From: Pseudotabrizicola sp.
GTDB taxonomy: Bacteria > Pseudomonadota > Alphaproteobacteria > Rhodobacterales > Rhodobacteraceae
Length of the DNA: 36,485 nucleotides
Reading direction: 5' to 3'
Assembly (NCBI RefSeq): GCF_030656345.1
Contig: NZ_JAUSNR010000045.1
Span: 1-36,485, forward strand
Shown: positions 18,740-26,033 of the stretch, piece by piece
Numbering within the stretch: position 1 is the stretch's first letter
Layout of the letters: each line of letters begins with the position of its first letter
Position numbers and translations under genes: made by a program
The notes under the pieces: model-generated
What the model was told of the DNA's origin: nothing
What the model saw: the letters and a program-made list of their open reading frames with translations, nothing else
Database searches by the model: none

Positions 18740-20383
18740 TCAATGGCCATGGGCGCCGCCCGCTGCCTCGATCGGCAGCGCGCGCATCAGTTCGAACCCG
18801 GTAGCGGTTGCGGCATACATGCCGATCACGATCACCAGCACTGCCAGCGGCCCGACCAGCGCGGCGGCACCGGGGCGCGGCGTGATGGCCGCATCCCAAT
18901 GCGGCAAGGGGGGCACCGTCGCGCGCCCGGGCAGCAATGTCGCTGCAACCGAGAGCGAAAAAGCGGCCAAGGCCAGGGCCATCAGCAGCCCGCCCCCGGC
19001 GACCCAGCCCATCAGCGCGGGCCAGAGCGCGGGCGCGTCCCCGCCATAACCCGCATCAATCACCCGGCGCGGCACACCCATGTAGCCTGCCGTCACCCCC
19101 GCCCCACCAAAGGCCAAGAGCCCCAGCGTGGCCAGATGTGGGGTGAAGCGCGCCAGCCCCGGCAAGGCCAGACCGCGCCAGGTCAGCGCGGGCAGGATCA
19201 GCGCCAGCGCGGCCAGAAAGCTCAGCGAAACCGTGCCGACGGTGAAGAAGTGGAAATAACCCGGCACGAAGAACGTATCCGACAGAAGCGGCGCCAGGTC
19301 CGCCTGGATCAGCACGAAGGCGAGGACGATGCCGAAGGCCATGTTGATCACTGCAAACCCTGCCGCCGCCATCACCGGTTCCCCCCAAGGTAGCGCCCTT
19401 ATCCAGCCAAACAGTCCACGGCCACCGCGCGCGCGGGCATGCACCTCGAGCGAGGCCACGATGATCAGGAAGGCGGTCAGCGTCGGCACGCTGACAAAGA
19501 GCGACAGGAGCGAGCCGGCGATACGCACCGCGCCCGGCAGGTCGGGCTCCAGGAACATGTGGTAAAGCGAGGTCGGTGGCACGAAGACCAGGTAAGCGGC
19601 GAAGACGAGCTTGGAGAACCGTGCGCCGAAGACTGACTTCACACCGATCAGTTCCTGCATCAGCACATACCAGACGATGACCGTGGCCATCAGCGGCAGG
19701 TAATGCATGTTGTGAAAGACGATGTGCCAGTTGGTGCTGTGATTGGCGGGCATCCCGCCCAGCCCCAGCGCCCAGAGGAGCCCCGGCGCGAAGACATAGA
19801 CCAGCGCAAAGCCCGTCACCATCAGGAACCCCGCCCAGGCGAAGAGCGCGAATCCGACCGCCGAGAATTCCCCCGCCCGCCGCACCGCAGCCAGGAGCGT
19901 CGCCACCCCGGTCGCCGGCAGCACGATCAACCCGAGTCCCAGCAGGATATAGCCGGCATTGAAGACGCCAAGCCGACCCAACTCGTATTCGGCAAGTTCG
20001 GGGTTGCCATTATAGAGAAGCGGCGTGCCGCCCGAAATCGCGCCCAGCGACAGCGCCATCCCGCCCAGCATCAGCGCAAATCCGCCCCAGGCCAAGCCGC
20101 GTGCGGCAAGCCCCCGCCCGGCCTCAATCGCGGCAAGCGCCAGCAGGATGGCGCCTTGCACAAGGTAAAGCCAGTAGAAGAATATCCCGACCCCGTGCAG
20201 GGTCAGAAGCCGGAAGCCCGTTTCAGGGATGAGGTCGATCCAGCCGGCACGCGCCAGCGCCACACCGGTGCCACCGACGATACCGGTGAGGAGCGCGAGG
20301 ATGGCCAGACCAGAGAGCGCGATCAGCAGTCTGCGGTCGCCGGGAGAAAGATGGTCCAGCCGGTCACGAAGCGAGGCGGTCAT
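18740..20383 (-). CDS. Heme-copper oxidase subunit I-like protein with altered active site (ba3-related)
   Basis: A 547-residue protein with about 13 membrane helices. It matches the B-type (Thermus ba3) subunit I, including 'GGRGLFGWIRALPW'. Low-spin heme ligands are kept: His63 in 'TLHGVGIFF' and His378 in 'VPGYFHFF'. The high-spin heme His of 'VPGHFH' is Tyr376. Of the three CuB His, the helix VI His224 is present in 'FHNMHY' with Tyr228 at the cross-link position. The usual His-His pair is Tyr274-His275 ('SLYHMF'). So the O2-reducing centre looks dismantled while electron entry remains. It overlaps the subunit II stop by four bases. It could be a redox-only membrane protein, or a new active-site type. 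Confidence 0.85.
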   Translation of the reverse strand: MTASLRDRLDHLSPGDRRLLIALSGLAILALLTGIVGGTGVALARAGWIDLIPETGFRLLTLHGVGIFFYWLYLVQGAILLALAAIEAGRGLAARGLAWGGFALMLGGMALSLGAISGGTPLLYNGNPELAEYELGRLGVFNAGYILLGLGLIVLPATGVATLLAAVRRAGEFSAVGFALFAWAGFLMVTGFALVYVFAPGLLWALGLGGMPANHSTNWHIVFHNMHYLPLMATVIVWYVLMQELIGVKSVFGARFSKLVFAAYLVFVPPTSLYHMFLEPDLPGAVRIAGSLLSLFVSVPTLTAFLIIVASLEVHARARGGRGLFGWIRALPWGEPVMAAAGFAVINMAFGIVLAFVLIQADLAPLLSDTFFVPGYFHFFTVGTVSLSFLAALALILPALTWRGLALPGLARFTPHLATLGLLAFGGAGVTAGYMGVPRRVIDAGYGGDAPALWPALMGWVAGGGLLMALALAAFSLSVAATLLPGRATVPPLPHWDAAITPRPGAAALVGPLAVLVIVIGMYAATATGFELMRALPIEAAGGAHGH

Positions 20384-21132
20384 GCCACACCCCCTTCCGT
20401 CACGCTGAGGCGCGCCTGCATCACGTCATGGGCTGCGCCGCAATAGTAGGTGCAATAGATCAGGAACTCGCCCGGCCGGTGCAGGGTGATGTCGGTCTCG
20501 ACCAGTTGCCCCGGTCGCAGCCGGATCATCCGCCCGCCGCGGCCGAAATGGATCGAGGCTCCGTGTGACACATCGGTTGCCATCATGCGAAACCTGTAGG
20601 CTTGATGCGTTTCAAGCCGCAGATGTGCGGGCTCGAAGAAGAACTGGCCGGCCCGCAGCCAGATGTCGATCGGCGCGCTCGGGTCGTGGCGATGCGCGTC
20701 CGTAACGGGCTGGGGGGCATGCGCTGCCGCACCATGGCCGCCGTGGTCACCGTGGCCGCTATGGCCAACATGCCCCGTCCCCGTATGCGCCGCATGATCC
20801 GCCGTCTGGCCATCATGCGCGCCCTCGGCCATGGCGGAGCCTGAAACATCAGGATGACGCGGCCGCACGCTGCCGTCAGCCTCGCCGAAGCGGGCAACGA
20901 AGTCCTGCACCTGCGCCTCGAACTCCTGGCGTGTCAGCGACTGGCCCTCGGGCGCCGAATGGGCCGCATGATCATCATGGCCCCCTGCGTCCTCGGCATG
21001 CGTTGCGCCAAAGAGCGCCAACGGGCCGGGCGCCGCGCCATAGCCGACCCAGAGGGCATAGAGTGCCGTGCCGCCGAATCCGGTCGCCGCGATAAAGCCG
21101 CGCCTGGTGGTGAAATGGGAAGTGTCGTGCAT
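20380..21132 (-). CDS. Oxidase subunit II-like protein with CuA site and His-rich insert
   Basis: A 250-residue protein. The N-terminus has a twin-arginine motif with one hydrophobic helix ('FTTRRGFIAATGFGGTALYA'), acting as anchor or signal. Residues ~45-150 are very rich in His ('GGHDDHAAH', 'GHVGHSGHGDHGGHG'). The C-terminal cupredoxin domain holds all CuA ligands: His190, Cys227, Cys231, His235 and Met238 in 'YCTYYCGAAHDVM'. CuA normally takes electrons from cytochrome c and passes them to the low-spin heme of subunit I. The His-rich region would bind copper, perhaps to load CuA. It is the first gene of the tight leftward operon. Confidence 0.9.
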   Translation of the reverse strand: MHDTSHFTTRRGFIAATGFGGTALYALWVGYGAAPGPLALFGATHAEDAGGHDDHAAHSAPEGQSLTRQEFEAQVQDFVARFGEADGSVRPRHPDVSGSAMAEGAHDGQTADHAAHTGTGHVGHSGHGDHGGHGAAAHAPQPVTDAHRHDPSAPIDIWLRAGQFFFEPAHLRLETHQAYRFRMMATDVSHGASIHFGRGGRMIRLRPGQLVETDITLHRPGEFLIYCTYYCGAAHDVMQARLSVTEGGVA

Positions 21133-21243
21133 TTATGGAAACCTTCATCGCTGAGGGTTCCGGGTATCGCGGCAGCGTGGAATCTTGATCTCGGGCTGGG
21201 CTGCCTGCGTCACCGGAACGGCATTGCCGGACCGCAAGGGGCC

Positions 21244-21259
21244 TCACTGCACGCAGTGA
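21244..21259. other. Inverted repeat in the gap upstream of the subunit II gene
   Basis: TCACTGC-AC-GCAGTGA is a perfect 7-base dyad with a 2-base centre, about 110 bases before the subunit II start. The 239-base gap 21133-21371 has no coding frame that looks real. The dyad could be an operator for the oxidase operon or a small hairpin. Confidence 0.3.
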
Positions 21260-21371
21260 ACCGGAATGCGGTCGCTTTGCTCACGAAGCAGGTCGAGGTG
21301 CCGGATAGGCTCTACTGCCCGCTCGTGCGGCAGGAGCGCGATGCAACGCGACCGTGCTCCTGTCAGACCGT

Positions 21372-21758
21372 TCAGGCAGATTTCGGAGGGCGTCCGGCCG
21401 GATCCGAGGTCAAGCCCGCAGGCAGGACGATAAGGCGCGGGTCAGGACGTGCCTCGGGCGATAAGGCTGGCGCGAGTGTTCCCGCTGTCGAAGTCGCGCA
21501 GGCAACGCAATGTCCGGAAGTTGCGCAGGCACCAGCTGCATGCCCGGGATCCGCATCGTCACAGCACTCCGGGCTGCCAGGCGCGACATCGGACAAGGCT
21601 GTCGTCAAACCATGATCGGAATGATGCTGGACGGGATGGGCATCTGCCATCTGGATCGTCGCAAGTCCGAGGGACAGGAGGATCAACGACACCATGAACC
21701 AACGCAGCCAGCGCCAGCTCCATGCCCCCGTCTCGCTGTTGATCCGAACCCCTGTCAT
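21372..21758 (-). CDS. Small exported Cys/His protein, paralogue A
   Basis: A 128-residue protein starting at 21758. It has a hydrophobic signal ('WFMVSLILLSLGLATIQMADA') and a mature part 'HPVQHHSDHG', then 'CCDDADPGHAAGAC' and 'SGHCVACA'. The pattern CC...PxHAxGAxC is shared with the divergent gene at 22003. Such proteins probably bind copper in the periplasm. No named family is certain; it resembles DUF2946-like small copper-cluster proteins. A perfect FNR-type site lies 56-69 bases upstream. It may be the first gene of the oxidase operon transcript, 239 bases ahead of subunit II. Confidence 0.72.
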   Translation of the reverse strand: MTGVRINSETGAWSWRWLRWFMVSLILLSLGLATIQMADAHPVQHHSDHGLTTALSDVAPGSPECCDDADPGHAAGACATSGHCVACATSTAGTLAPALSPEARPDPRLIVLPAGLTSDPAGRPPKSA

Positions 21759-21813
21759 GCTGTCTCGTCCGAAAGTATGATCGCCCAGTACACCTCCCCG
21801 GCCTGGTCTTGCC

Positions 21814-21827
21814 TTGATCAAGATCAA
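21814..21827. promoter_or_regulatory. FNR/FnrL-type binding site
   Basis: TTGATCAAGATCAA is a perfect match to the FNR-family consensus TTGAT-N4-ATCAA and is palindromic. It sits in the divergent region between the two small Cys/His genes, 56 bases upstream of the leftward start (21758) and 175 bases from the rightward start (22003), so it most likely activates leftward. In Rhodobacteraceae, FnrL controls oxidases and heme genes at low oxygen, which suits an oxidase-like operon. Confidence 0.75.
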
Positions 21828-22002
21828 ACGCGCTGATTTCGCGGTCCCGATACGGACGGCCCTTCAATTTGCCATAAGGGCATGGCCTGCCTGAGAAGGG
21901 GCCGGCTGCAGCGCTTGCCAGCCAGCGGGGTTCACGCTCTTGTTGAAGCTGAGACAAGCATCCCTGCTGGACAGAGCAAGGGCACGCGCTTATCGTCGTC
22001 CT

Positions 22003-22377
22003 ATGAACGATCGTTGTACGTACAGTTTCTGGCGGCCCTGGATCGCGGCAATCTTCGTCGCGATGTTGGTTTTTGCGCCGATCCTGCAGGGTCATGCCCT
22101 GGCAGCGCATCCGAATAACTTCGACGTTCAACTGCAACAAGAACATGCCGACACGCAGCGCGCAAACTGCTGTGTTGATGGCGAGAACCCGGACCACGCT
22201 CTGGGTGCTGAGTGCAGCTCTTGCATCCTCCCTTGTATGTCAACGCTGCATTCGCTGCTACCGGACCCGACCTCGATAACGGTCTTCGCGTCCGTGCCTT
22301 ACCTCCTCTCCGGCGGACAAATCATGGGCGGTCTTGCGGCCGCACCCGATCTCAGACCTCCCAAAACGCGCTCCTGA
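22003..22377 (+). CDS. Small exported Cys/His protein, paralogue B
   Basis: A 124-residue protein starting at 22003. Its signal is 'PWIAAIFVAMLVFAPILQGHALA' and the mature part starts 'AHPNNFDV'. The Cys region 'CCVDGENPDHALGAECSSC' (then ILPC) aligns with 'CCDDADPGHAAGAC' of the divergent gene at 21758: CC, Pro-x-His-Ala, Gly-Ala-x-Cys. The rest is a hydrophobic C-terminal segment. It is 73 bases ahead of the multicopper oxidase and probably in its operon. A periplasmic copper-binding or sensing role is likely. Confidence 0.7.
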   Translation: MNDRCTYSFWRPWIAAIFVAMLVFAPILQGHALAAHPNNFDVQLQQEHADTQRANCCVDGENPDHALGAECSSCILPCMSTLHSLLPDPTSITVFASVPYLLSGGQIMGGLAAAPDLRPPKTRS

Positions 22378-22450
22378 AACATCGCCCTCCGGTCGCATGG
22401 CCGGGACAAGTGATCGCCGACAAATCCGTCGGCAAACAGGAGCTTATCTG

Positions 22451-23962
22451 ATGACCACTCGTTACACCCGTCGCCGGTTCATGGCGACAAGTGCTGCCTC
22501 GATGGCCGCGCTCTCGCTGCCTGTCGTTTTGCGCGCGCAGACCGCAGCACCCCAGCACCTGCTTCGCGCCGCCAGCCGTGTGCTGGACATCGGCGGTCGG
22601 GCCGCGAACGTCTTCGGGCTGGAAAACGCCCGGGGCGGGCAGGGGCTGATCCTCGATCCCGGCGAGCGGTTCAGCGTCCGGCTGGAAAACGCGCTCGATA
22701 TCGAGACGATGATCCACTGGCACGGGCAGATCCCGCCCAATGATCAGGATGGCGTGCCCGACGCCCCCATGCCCGCCCTGCGGCCGGGCGAGGCGCGGGA
22801 CTATGACTTTGCGCCGCTGGCGGGCACTCACTGGATGCACAGCCACATGCCCGTTCAGGAAATGCAGCTGCTCGCCGCGCCGCTCATCGTCCGCTCAGAC
22901 GAAGATCTCGCTGAGGACCGGCAAGAGGTCGTCCTGATCCTGCAGGATTTCTCCTTCGCATCTCCCGATGAGCTGATGGCGAATATTGATCACGGGCCGG
23001 GGCATGGTGCCATGGATCATGGTGCGATGGATCACGGGGCCATGGATCACGGCGCGATGGGTGGCGGCATGATGAGCCGGATGATGGGGGGTGATCACGG
23101 CGGCATGGCCGGAATGAATGGCATGGAGATGGATCTCAACGATATCGACTTCGATGCCTATCTGGCCAACGACAGAACGCTCGCCGACCCCGAAATCGTC
23201 AGCGTCGAGCGGGGCGGCCGGGTCAAGCTGCGCATCATCAACGCAGCCTCGGCAACCGTGTTCTGGATCGATACGGGCGGTATTGAAGGGCGTCTGGTGG
23301 CTGTGGACGGCCATGCCGTCGAGCCGCTCTCCGGCCGTCGGTTCGGCTTTGTGATGGGACAGCGGCTGGATATCGAACTCGATCTGCCCGCAGCGGAAGG
23401 CGCCTGGCCGATCCTAGCCCTGCGCGAGGGCGAGCGCGAGCGGACCGGGATCATCCTTGCCACCCCGGCAGGGCAGATCTCAAAGATCGCCGAACTGGGA
23501 GACGAAGCCGCGCCGGCCTTTGACTACGACCTCGCACAGGAAGCCAGCCTGCGCGCGCGGGCTTCGCTGCCGCAGCGCGCTGCGGCGCGCCGCGAAATGG
23601 TCATGCTGGACGGCACCATGTCCCCCTATCGCTGGACGATCAACGACCGCACCTGGGGTGGCCACGCCCCCATCCATGTGCGGTCGGGCGAACGCGTCGA
23701 GGTGATGTTCCACAACATGTCGATGATGGCCCATCCGATGCATCTGCACGGGCATGTGTTTCAGGTCCTGGGCGTCGGTGGCCGGAACATCGGCCCGCCT
23801 AGGCGGATCAATGGCGCGGTGCGCGACACGGTACATATCCCGCCGATGTCGATGGTCACCATCGCCTTCGATGCGGGCGAGGCGGCGCGCTGGATGCTGC
23901 ACTGCCACCACATGCCACATCTTATCACGGGCATGATGACCGAACTGGTCGTCTCGGTCTGA
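22451..23962 (+). CDS. Multicopper oxidase (CueO/CopA type), Tat-exported
   Basis: A 503-residue periplasmic multicopper oxidase with an AGGAG ribosome site. Its twin-arginine signal is 'YTRRRFMATSAASMAALSL'. All four copper motifs are present: HWHG (89-92), HSH (130-132), 'HPMHLHGH' (428-435) and 'HCHHMPHLITGM' (484-495), with Cys485, His490 and Met495 making the type 1 site. A Met/His insert (about 181-225) has GAMDH repeats and 'MMSRMMGGDHGGMAGMNGM', like the copper-binding loop of CueO and PcoA. It would oxidise toxic Cu(I) to Cu(II). Small exported, cytochrome and L,D-transpeptidase genes surround it in the same direction. Confidence 0.95.
   Translation: MTTRYTRRRFMATSAASMAALSLPVVLRAQTAAPQHLLRAASRVLDIGGRAANVFGLENARGGQGLILDPGERFSVRLENALDIETMIHWHGQIPPNDQDGVPDAPMPALRPGEARDYDFAPLAGTHWMHSHMPVQEMQLLAAPLIVRSDEDLAEDRQEVVLILQDFSFASPDELMANIDHGPGHGAMDHGAMDHGAMDHGAMGGGMMSRMMGGDHGGMAGMNGMEMDLNDIDFDAYLANDRTLADPEIVSVERGGRVKLRIINAASATVFWIDTGGIEGRLVAVDGHAVEPLSGRRFGFVMGQRLDIELDLPAAEGAWPILALREGERERTGIILATPAGQISKIAELGDEAAPAFDYDLAQEASLRARASLPQRAAARREMVMLDGTMSPYRWTINDRTWGGHAPIHVRSGERVEVMFHNMSMMAHPMHLHGHVFQVLGVGGRNIGPPRRINGAVRDTVHIPPMSMVTIAFDAGEAARWMLHCHHMPHLITGMMTELVVSV
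23006..23050 (+). repeat. Three 15-base in-frame repeats (GAMDH)
   Basis: Three copies of a 15-base unit encoding Gly-Ala-Met-Asp-His run from 23006 to 23050, with a partial fourth to 23059, inside the Met-rich loop of the multicopper oxidase. Third-base differences between copies show the repeat is selected as protein. The count could vary by slippage. Confidence 0.9.
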
Positions 23963-24040
23963 GCCTTGCCATGGACCTCCGCCTCCGGTGCCTCGGAACC
24001 AGACCGATGCACCGGGGGCGCTCTGGAATGGAAAACCGGA

Positions 24041-24496
24041 ATGAACCCGACCAGCCTGGGCCTTGTCATCGCCATCGCCATTGCCGTCGCCGGCGTCTGG
24101 ACCCTGTCGCGCGAACGCGCCCCGCCTCCGACTACGGTCGCGGGCCTGCCCGATCTGCCCGCCGATCTCGTTCCACCCCCGATGGTCGAGGTCGTCCTTC
24201 CCGCCAGCTTCACCCCGACCGAGGTCATGGGCGAACGCGCCTTCACGACCTTTTGCGCGGCGTGTCATGGGTCGAATGCAGCAGGCCTCGAAGGTATCGC
24301 CCCGCCGCTCGTGCACCGCATCTATCACCCGGCGCATCACTCCGATGAAGCCTTCCACATTGCTGCTCGGAATGGCGTTCGCGCGCATCACTGGCGGTTT
24401 GGCAATATGCCCCCGATCGAGGGTGTCACTCGCGCTGAGGTGACCACCATAATTGCCTTTGTCCGTGCGCTTCAGCGCGCGAACGGGATCGAGTGA
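24041..24496 (+). CDS. Membrane-anchored or secreted c-type cytochrome
   Basis: A 151-residue monoheme cytochrome c starting at 24041. The N-terminal helix 'LGLVIAIAIAVAGVWTL' lacks a clear cleavage site, so it may stay as an anchor, followed by a Pro-rich linker. The heme motif is CAACH (72-76) in 'FCAACHGSNAAGLEG', with probable axial Met123 in 'FGNMPPIEG'. A His-rich stretch 'YHPAHHSDEAFH' is notable. It follows the multicopper oxidase by 78 bases and could accept electrons from copper oxidation or feed the oxidase-like complex. Confidence 0.88.
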   Translation: MNPTSLGLVIAIAIAVAGVWTLSRERAPPPTTVAGLPDLPADLVPPPMVEVVLPASFTPTEVMGERAFTTFCAACHGSNAAGLEGIAPPLVHRIYHPAHHSDEAFHIAARNGVRAHHWRFGNMPPIEGVTRAEVTTIIAFVRALQRANGIE

Positions 24497-24553
24497 CAAC
24501 GGAAGCAACGCTTGCTCGATCAAACAGCAGCTACACCACATAGGAGAAGCAAA

Positions 24554-25147
24554 ATGAGGAATACTATATTCAATCGGCGCCAGGTGATGACACTGGCAGG
24601 AGGCGGTTTGGTTTCTTTGAGCGCAAGCACCTCTCTTGCCCAAAGCTTTGTTGGTGAGATCGAGGCCGATGCCGCCACACGCGTCCGGCGCAATACCATG
24701 GCGTTCCGGACCGTGCAGTGGCGCGACCATTTCGACAGCCTGAGACACGGGGCGATCATCTGCGACAGCGACTCTCGCGCTGTTCACTTCTGGTCGCAGG
24801 ACGAAGCCACGTATCTGGTCTTCCCGTGCTCGGTACCGATGACCGAGGAATTCACCCGTCGCGGCCGCACGGAGATCGTGCTCAAGCGCATGCATCCGAC
24901 ATGGATACCGACCCCGAGCATGCGCCAACGCGACCCGACGCTGCCGGCAATAGTGCACCCGGGACCGGACAACCCGCTGGGAACGCGCGCGCTGAACCTG
25001 TCCTGGCAATACTACCGCATCCACGGGATCGACAATGTAGCCAAGATCGGCCGACGGGCCTCGAACGGTTGCTTCGGTCTATACAACCATCACGTTGAGC
25101 AACTTTATGACCTGGTCCGCGTCGGAACCCAGGTCGTCGTAATTTAG
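24554..25147 (+). CDS. L,D-transpeptidase (YkuD domain)
   Basis: A 197-residue exported protein with AGGAGA upstream and a twin-arginine-like signal ('FNRRQVMTLAGGGLVSLSAS'). The YkuD catalytic region holds His157 in 'YRIHGID' and the nucleophile Cys173 in 'ASNGCFGLYN'. The usual SxGCIR motif is changed to SNGCFG, so the Arg is Gly; similar SNGC variants occur in alphaproteobacteria as far as I recall. It would crosslink peptidoglycan at 3-3 bonds or attach lipoproteins. Copper is known to inhibit such Cys enzymes, so a copy in a copper cluster may be a copper-tolerant substitute. Confidence 0.9.
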   Translation: MRNTIFNRRQVMTLAGGGLVSLSASTSLAQSFVGEIEADAATRVRRNTMAFRTVQWRDHFDSLRHGAIICDSDSRAVHFWSQDEATYLVFPCSVPMTEEFTRRGRTEIVLKRMHPTWIPTPSMRQRDPTLPAIVHPGPDNPLGTRALNLSWQYYRIHGIDNVAKIGRRASNGCFGLYNHHVEQLYDLVRVGTQVVVI

Positions 25148-25151
25148 GACC

Positions 25152-25568
25152 ATGAGGACCCTTCGCGTAGCGTTGCTCGCCATACCACTCGCCCTGGTTG
25201 CGGCAACGGTGGCGGCGTTCCTGGTCTTCGGCCTTTCGGGCGAACGGGAGCCCGGCTCCACCGGGTCTGCCCGAGCAGTGGATGTCGCCGGCGGTCGCCT
25301 TCTGGTCGCAGTGGAGGATGGTCAGGCATATGCCTTCGAGATCACCGTAAGGTTCGAAAGCGACGAGGGCAGCAACGACGCGACGCTCATTCAACCAAGT
25401 GTATCAATGACCATGGTCGGCCACGACATGGGGCGGACACCGGTGCGAATGCTCCGCCGATCCGACGGCTCCTGGAGGGGAGCCGGCACCTTTTCCATGG
25501 GCGGGCGATGGCGCTTCCAGATCGCCTTCGACGGCGAAATCGTCCGGTTGGACCATACTGCTGGATAA
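25152..25568 (+). CDS. Membrane-anchored protein with YtkA/FixH-like domain
   Basis: A 138-residue protein, four bases after the L,D-transpeptidase. It has an N-terminal helix ('ALLAIPLALVAATVAAFLVFGL') and a beta-rich outer domain with 'LIQPSVSMTMVGHDMGRTPVRM' and 'AGTFSMGGRWRFQIAF'. This layout matches YtkA-like and FixH-like domains, which occur in copper and oxidase-assembly genes. The Met and His residues in 'MTMVGHDMG' may bind copper. The assignment is moderate. Confidence 0.65.
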   Translation: MRTLRVALLAIPLALVAATVAAFLVFGLSGEREPGSTGSARAVDVAGGRLLVAVEDGQAYAFEITVRFESDEGSNDATLIQPSVSMTMVGHDMGRTPVRMLRRSDGSWRGAGTFSMGGRWRFQIAFDGEIVRLDHTAG

Positions 25569-25577
25569 GGAAATGTA

Positions 25578-26033
25578 ATGTCGGTTAAAGAATCGATCTG
25601 GTTCTGGCCGCAAGTATGGCACCCGTTCCTGCGCGGTTGGTTGGGCGCAGTGCTTGTGTTCGCTTCGATGGGAACGGTTTCTGCTGTCTGGGCTAACCCG
25701 CTCTTCGTCCGGATGACGCCCGTCGGTGCGTGGGAATTTCCATCCCTGGTACTGCTCGCCGCATTGACAGGAACCTTCGTCGCTCTTCCGAGCGCCTGCG
25801 GGCTTCGGCGCGCCGCAGCAGGAGGAACGGTGGGTTTCGTCGGGATTGCCTGTCCGACCTGCAACAAGATCCTCATGCTGATCTTCGGCGGCGAAGCCCT
25901 GATGATCTGGTTCGATCCGATGCGGCCTTACCTCACCGTCGGCGGAATCGTTGTCTTGTCCATCGCCGTATGGCGGAGATGGCGCTCATTTCACACGCGA
26001 AGAATAAACTTCCCGAACGAGGCTTCTCAATGA
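25578..26033 (+). CDS. Membrane protein with a CPTC motif
   Basis: A 151-residue protein with three or four membrane helices ('LGAVLVFASMGTVSAVWA', 'FPSLVLLAALTGTFVAL', 'GTVGFVGIACPTCNKILMLIF', 'LTVGGIVVLSIAVW'). Cys92 and Cys95 form a CPTC motif at a membrane helix, with another Cys at 74 in 'PSACGLRR'. A CxxC in a helix suggests thiol-disulfide exchange or metal passage. The family is not recognised. A GGAAATGTA leader precedes the start. It overlaps the next gene by four bases (ATGA). Confidence 0.72.
   Translation: MSVKESIWFWPQVWHPFLRGWLGAVLVFASMGTVSAVWANPLFVRMTPVGAWEFPSLVLLAALTGTFVALPSACGLRRAAAGGTVGFVGIACPTCNKILMLIFGGEALMIWFDPMRPYLTVGGIVVLSIAVWRRWRSFHTRRINFPNEASQ

Noticed and set aside
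18724..18750. Upstream ATG at 18750 for the small membrane protein
   Set aside because: It would overlap the subunit I gene, and the ATG at 18723 has a better ribosome site spacing and begins directly before the membrane helix.
18740..20383. Reading subunit I as a nitric oxide reductase
   Set aside because: NOR-type Glu residues in helices VI and VII are not seen, and the strong ba3-like features plus CuA subunit favour an oxidase origin; an NO function is not excluded but has no direct support.
21188..21199. TTGATCTCGGGC as a second FNR site
   Set aside because: Only one half-site matches; the second half does not read ATCAA.
23006..23050. 15-base repeats as a CRISPR-like array
   Set aside because: They are contiguous, in frame and without spacers; they encode the Met/His loop of the oxidase.
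23480..25024. Minus-strand open frame of 514 codons
   Set aside because: Runs antisense across the multicopper oxidase, cytochrome and L,D-transpeptidase genes, all of which have clear motifs.
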